DNA of 64,000 bases from Coriaria nepalensis (lineage: Eukaryota > Streptophyta > Magnoliopsida > Cucurbitales > Coriariaceae): assembly GCA_027186245.1 (NCBI GenBank), contig CP114482.1:2361001-2425000 (forward strand), in the 5' to 3' direction. The notes beneath the pieces are model-generated. The model saw only the letters and a list, made by a program, of their open reading frames with translations, did no database searches and was not told where the DNA came from. Position numbers and translations under genes: made by a program. This document shows, piece by piece, positions 59,112 through 64,000 of this stretch (position 1 is the first letter of the stretch; each line of letters begins with the position of its first letter).

Positions 59112-59650
59112 ACTGGACTGGGCCCTCATTTGATGATCTCCACGGCCCATTTACGGTTACTCAAACTAAAAAAGGGTGAGTACATTATTACCCAATCCGT
59201 ATTTCTGATGATACCATTTTGGAAAGATAATAATAAGCCGAGAAGGGAAAGATTAACGAATGTGTGATCAAAGTTCAAAACTTTATATTTTAGTTACGTC
59301 AAAAATATGTTGTTGCATTTTTTTTTTCTTTTTTTGTAAGTAAATAGTGCGACAGACATCATCACAGCTCAAAAGTTTTTTAATTTCTAATTTTCTATCA
59401 TATACATAATGATGCGATGCTCTTCCCTTTTCGTCTTCTTACCTATAAAAACTATAGATAATAGTATTTGTCGAAACAAATAAACTAAAACAGGGATCGA
59501 GCTTAATATTAATTTATACACAAATCATCTGATAAATATTTAGCGGATTGATCAGGAAACTATCGCAAAGCAAGGGATATCACGGTGAAAATAAGGGCTT
59601 GGGACCTGTTAATAGAATATCACCTTATGAAACCCAAAAGGAATTCAAAT

Positions 59651-60535
59651 TAGAGAAATCAAAATGGGCCGCTCAGCTTGCATCGGGCTTTTTACTATTT
59701 AGGATTGAGCCGAGTTCGGCCTCTTTGTTAAATATATGTCCGAATTCGGATAGATCTAAAATAAGTCAAGCCCGACTATTTTTAAATAAAATAATAATAA
59801 TAAATAAATAAATTTTTACCCAATTAAATATTTTATTCGTATTATAAATAATATATAAATTATTAAGTTATTATGGCTTAACCATTATGGTTCCATGAAC
59901 AAAATCTCTCCGCCTTATGAAGGAAAAAATAAATCTTAAAATGAAATCATAAAAAAAAAAAGTAATAAAAGTTTACTAATAAACTATAATATATTATCTG
60001 TTTATTAATAGTGGTTGGTCATTATTAATATTAAAAATAATTACCTTGGACCTTGATTTAATTTATGAAAAATAATGGATTATGAATTAAGATTAAGGAT
60101 AAGATATTGAGATTAATGAAGAAAATTATGAATTATGGAAAAATGAAGATTAATTATAATTTAGAGTATTATAAATTATAAGATTACATAAGAGAGTGTG
60201 TGTGTGAGAATATGTGAGCAAGAATTAGAGTGAAATAGAAATATTTATAGGGAAAATTCAGGTGAGTGATAATTTAAAAATTATTATATGAATGAGATAA
60301 AATAAAAGAAAAAAAATTATAAGGATAAAAAAAAATCTAAAATTTGAAATGTTTAGTTGGTGGGTTAGGCCTAACCAGGCCTAGATGTTGGGCCGAGCCG
60401 AGCCGGTGAATTTGAAATTGTGTCCAAGCCTGGCCCTTGCATTCAAGCCATGTCAAGCTTCCGACCAGGTTTTTTTACCGAGCCATAGGGTGGGCTCCAA
60501 TGTCCGGCCCATTTTGACAGTTCTAATCTATAGCC
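59651..60535. mobile_element. hAT-like non-autonomous element, unit 1
   Basis: About 885 bp ending in imperfect 20-bp inverted termini (left 59651-59670; right 60516-60535; 16 of 20 match, core TCAAAATGGGCC). GGGCC/GGCCC-rich subtermini surround an AT-rich core, as in plant hAT MITEs. Target duplication is not clean. It has no transposase. Two short open frames inside are non-coding in appearance. Confidence 0.5.
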
Positions 60536-61212
60536 CGGCTCATTTTCACAACTCTAATCCAAATACTATGATGAGGCCAAAGTGTTATGATATTCTAAAA
60601 ACATTATTTAATAGTGCATGTGATATTCAATTAATAGGTAATAGATAACGACTATCAATAGTAATACCTTCTTTAGTAGTCTATGTGATATTCCATGAGG
60701 TCGGAGTGTTATGATATTCAATTAATAGGTAACGACAATGTTTACTATACAGTAAAAATACCATAAACACAAACTAATTTAATCTTCGAAGAAGGCCCTT
60801 AGCTTCTCACCACCGAGCAACTTTGTTTTTGTCTTTTTCAAGTGAAGTGAAGAAGTAAAGTAAATTCTGAGTTTTGTACAAAACAATTTGGTGAAGTCCT
60901 AACAAATAAAAATAAATAAATAAGCGAATGCCTAACAGCATTTATTTATTTATTTATTTTTAAATAAAAATAAATAAGCGAATGCTTGCGTCACACGAAT
61001 CCAAGTCCTAACGGCGTCGGCCCATGCTTTATAACAAACACTTCTTGTATTCGTCTCTCAATGAACTGCATAATGGCTTGATCAGATCGCACGAAGAAAT
61101 CTTGCTTTCGTTTAATTGTTGATCTTCCTTTTCAATAGAATGATAATGCGGTTTGCTCTGGTACAATCTGATCTATAGTAGTTATAGGCTAATAGGTTCG
61201 ATCTTCAGTCGC

Positions 61213-62458
61213 ATGGAGAAGGATGCGGCGTCTCTTCCAAAATCATCACCCCCGCCGCCGCCACCAGCTTCGGAATCGTCGAGCTCTTCTTCGTACAGTT
61301 CTTCTCCCGTCGTGAATACTAGCTCGGAATTTCAAAATTTCGATGCAAATTTCATATCAATGTATCACTCCATTTTCCCGCCAAAATCGCCGCCCCTTCA
61401 ACCGGCCTCCATCTCTTTCACGCCATCAACGTGTTCCTCATTTGAAGATGGTCTACTGTGTCAAAGCCGTATAAGTACCAGAGACGACGACGCCATTGCT
61501 ACAGAGGATCAACTCTACCAGGCTCGCCTTATCCTTGAGTGTCAAGAGCTCCGCGATCTCTGCGATCTTTGCCTTCACCGCATCCGTGACCTCAAAACAG
61601 AGGCCGATTGTCTTCTCCGTGAGAACGCTGAACTCCGTTTGGCTAATACTGAGCTAGTCAAGCTCCTCCCCGCTCCGTCTAGCTCTCCTAATCAGAGCTT
61701 ATTTCTCAGCGATTTTTCAAGGCTCAGGGTTGGATCTGACAGTTCTCGCCGTGATCTTCGTCGAAGAGAAGAATCTGTTTCTGATGCCAGTCCGACGAGC
61801 GTGATCTCGAACAACCAGTTCGAGAGGATGAATCAGGAAAGGATTCCTCTGCCGAAGAGCATTTCCGTCCGATCAAGTGGTTATCTGAAGCTCAACCGGC
61901 CCGGTTTACGCACTGGAAATCTGAGCAGTTCAACTCGATCACAATTCCCTAGACCACTCACTCCTGAATCGGTAAGATCTGTATAGCTTTAGTAGCGATT
62001 TATAAATTTTAATGATTTGAATCAATAAAAATTAAAACAGGTTCTGTTGTCTTATTCCAAGTAATTATCTGCACTTTTCTATATAAATCTAAAAGTATTC
62101 ATGTCAATTTTTCTGGTGTGCTCGACTACAGCAAAGAGTGTATGTGCCTGCAGTGCACCCAGGCGGCGGTGACTGTGAAATCGGGAAGGGAGAGGAGGAG
62201 GCGTTGGAATTCGACGCATACAACCAGGGAATGTTGAAGACGGAGCTATGTAACAAGTGGCAGGAGACCGGCGCGTGTCCATACGGCGAGCATTGCCGGT
62301 TTGCTCACGGAATCAAGGAGTTACGTCCTGTGCTGAGACACCCGCGCTACAAGACTGAAGTTTGCAGGATTGTCCTTGCTGGTGACACGTGCCCCTACGG
62401 CCATAGATGTCATTTTCGGCACTCGCTCAACGAGCAAGAGAGATTACGTGAACAATAA
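61213..62458 (+). CDS. TTP-type tandem CCCH zinc-finger protein, copy 2
   Basis: Exons 61213-61971 and 62132-62458, the exact +3347 counterparts of copy 1; 361 residues. The only protein difference I found is in the N-terminal part, where PLQAASISF becomes PLQPASISF (one base, Ala to Pro, near 61401). Zinc fingers, coiled coil, intron and the ~280 bases of sequence upstream of the ATG are duplicated too, so this copy has its own proximal promoter from the same source. Whether both are expressed cannot be told. An assembly duplication cannot be excluded from sequence alone. Confidence 0.92.
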
Positions 62459-62997
62459 ACTGGACTGGGCCCTCATTTGATGATCTCCACGGCCCATTTA
62501 CGGTTACTCAAACTAAAAAAGGGTGAGTACATTATTACCCAATCCGTATTTCTGATGATACCATTTTGGAAAGATAATAATAAGCCGAGAAGGGAAAGAT
62601 TAACGAATGTGTGATCAAAGTTCAAAACTTTATATTTTAGTTACGTCAAAAATATGTTGTTGCATTTTTTTTTTCTTTTTTTGTAAGTAAATAGTGCGAC
62701 AGACATCATCACAGCTCAAAAGTTTTTTAATTTCTAATTTTCTATCATATACATAATGATGCGATGCTCTTCCCTTTTCGTCTTCTTACCTATAAAAACT
62801 ATAGATAATAGTATTTGTCGAAACAAATAAACTAAAACAGGGATCGAGCTTAATATTAATTTATACACAAATCATCTGATAAATATTTAGCGGATTGATC
62901 AGGAAACTATCGCAAAGCAAGGGATATCACGGTGAAAATAAGGGCTTGGGACCTGTTAATAGAATATCACCTTATGAAACCCAAAAGGAATTCAAAT

Positions 62998-63882
62998 TAG
63001 AGAAATCAAAATGGGCCGCTCAGCTTGCATCGGGCTTTTTACTATTTAGGATTGAGCCGAGTTCGGCCTCTTTGTTAAATATATGTCCGAATTCGGATAG
63101 ATCTAAAATAAGTCAAGCCCGACTATTTTTAAATAAAATAATAATAATAAATAAATAAATTTTTACCCAATTAAATATTTTATTCGTATTATAAATAATA
63201 TATAAATTATTAAGTTATTATGGCTTAACCATTATGGTTCCATGAACAAAATCTCTCCGCCTTATGAAGGAAAAAATAAATCTTAAAATGAAATCATAAA
63301 AAAAAAAAGTAATAAAAGTTTACTAATAAACTATAATATATTATCTGTTTATTAATAGTGGTTGGTCATTATTAATATTAAAAATAATTACCTTGGACCT
63401 TGATTTAATTTATGAAAAATAATGGATTATGAATTAAGATTAAGGATAAGATATTGAGATTAATGAAGAAAATTATGAATTATGGAAAAATGAAGATTAA
63501 TTATAATTTAGAGTATTATAAATTATAAGATTACATAAGAGAGTGTGTGTGTGAGAATATGTGAGCAAGAATTAGAGTGAAATAGAAATATTTATAGGGA
63601 AAATTCAGGTGAGTGATAATTTAAAAATTATTATATGAATGAGATAAAATAAAAGAAAAAAAATTATAAGGATAAAAAAAAATCTAAAATTTGAAATGTT
63701 TAGTTGGTGGGTTAGGCCTAACCAGGCCTAGATGTTGGGCCGAGCCGAGCCGGTGAATTTGAAATTGTGTCCAAGCCTGGCCCTTGCATTCAAGCCATGT
63801 CAAGCTTCCGACCAGGTTTTTTTACCGAGCCATAGGGTGGGCTCCAATGTCCGGCCCATTTTGACAGTTCTAATCTATAGCC
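62998..63882. mobile_element. hAT-like non-autonomous element, unit 2
   Basis: The +3347 copy of 59651-60535, carried along by the segmental duplication rather than inserted anew. Confidence 0.5.
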
Positions 63883-64000
63883 CGGCTCATTTTCACAACT
63901 CTAATCCAAATACTATGATGAGGCCAAAGTGTTATGATATTCTAAAAACATTATTTAATAGTGCATGTGATATTCAATTAATAGGTAATAGATAACGACT

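Larger units (their letters stand above)
57583..60929. repeat. 3347-bp tandem repeat, unit 1
   Basis: Everything from GCCTAACAGCATTTATTT onward recurs at +3347 up to the window end. By eye the two units are nearly identical; I noticed one difference in the coding part. The unit holds a whole CCCH gene and a hAT-like element. Confidence 0.95.
60930..64000. repeat. 3347-bp tandem repeat, unit 2 (cut by the window edge)
   Basis: Second copy of 57583-60653. The junction reads ATAAGCGAATG then CCTAACAGC. The first part also occurs inside each unit (57630-57640), so the breakpoint shows microhomology. Confidence 0.95.

Noticed and set aside
59548..59811. Open frame of 87 codons in the CCCH repeat unit (also at 62895-63158)
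   Set aside because: It overlaps the hAT-like terminus, reads low-complexity sequence, and shows no family likeness; best explained as non-coding.
60385..60648. Open frame of 87 codons (also at 63732-63995)
   Set aside because: It spans the GGCCC-rich subterminal part of the hAT-like element; no coding features.

Overview
The window looks like nuclear DNA of a eudicot plant. It is AT-rich, its genes are split by GT-AG introns, and its proteins are plant families: WAK-type galacturonan-binding protein, GAT1_2.1-like amidotransferase, type-2 lipid transfer protein, citrate-binding-protein-like, PB1-domain protein, PPR protein, SWEET, T2-type RNase relatives and a tandem CCCH zinc-finger protein. 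Copia and gypsy retrotransposons fill much of the rest. I see no bacterial, organellar or viral genome segment. The species cannot be told from the sequence.

Left part (1-19.9 kb): an orphan first exon of a LRK10L/WAK-like receptor; an unrecognised small, possibly secreted protein; a nearly complete Copia element (5689-11022, both LTRs, PBS, one gag-pol frame with two internal stops) set inside older gypsy-like debris; an intact four-exon GAT1_2.1-like gene; two Copia pol remnants; and an intact nsLTP2 gene.

Middle (20-32 kb): a graveyard. A RELCH/KIAA1468-like (LisH/HEAT) gene on the minus strand is broken by stops, frameshifts and a perfect solo LTR with a 5-bp target duplication in a coding exon. 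The tail plus solo LTR was then tandemly duplicated. The 5' side of the gene is cut by a second Copia element, which joins directly to the 3' end of a WEB-family gene. An intact citrate-binding-protein-like gene and a decayed ZAR1-like receptor kinase follow.

Right part (32-64 kb): a PB1-domain gene, a PPR gene, and a cluster of four RNase T2-like copies on the minus strand (37.1-38.1, 48.7-49.9, 54.0-55.1 and 56.1-56.7 kb). All lack one or more catalytic histidines, yet three keep intact open reading frames. A SWEET3-like sugar transporter, a glycine-rich protein gene, and more Copia, gypsy and hAT-like debris are interspersed. The window ends with a near-identical 3347-bp tandem duplication that carries a complete TTP-type tandem CCCH gene twice.

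The most interesting signals are the T2 pseudo-RNase cluster (fold cysteines kept, active site replaced, a basic pre-domain segment shared by two copies), the very recent CCCH gene duplication, and the datable sequence of insertion, LTR recombination and tandem duplication in the RELCH pseudogene. The genes do not form a pathway; they are independent plant transcription units.
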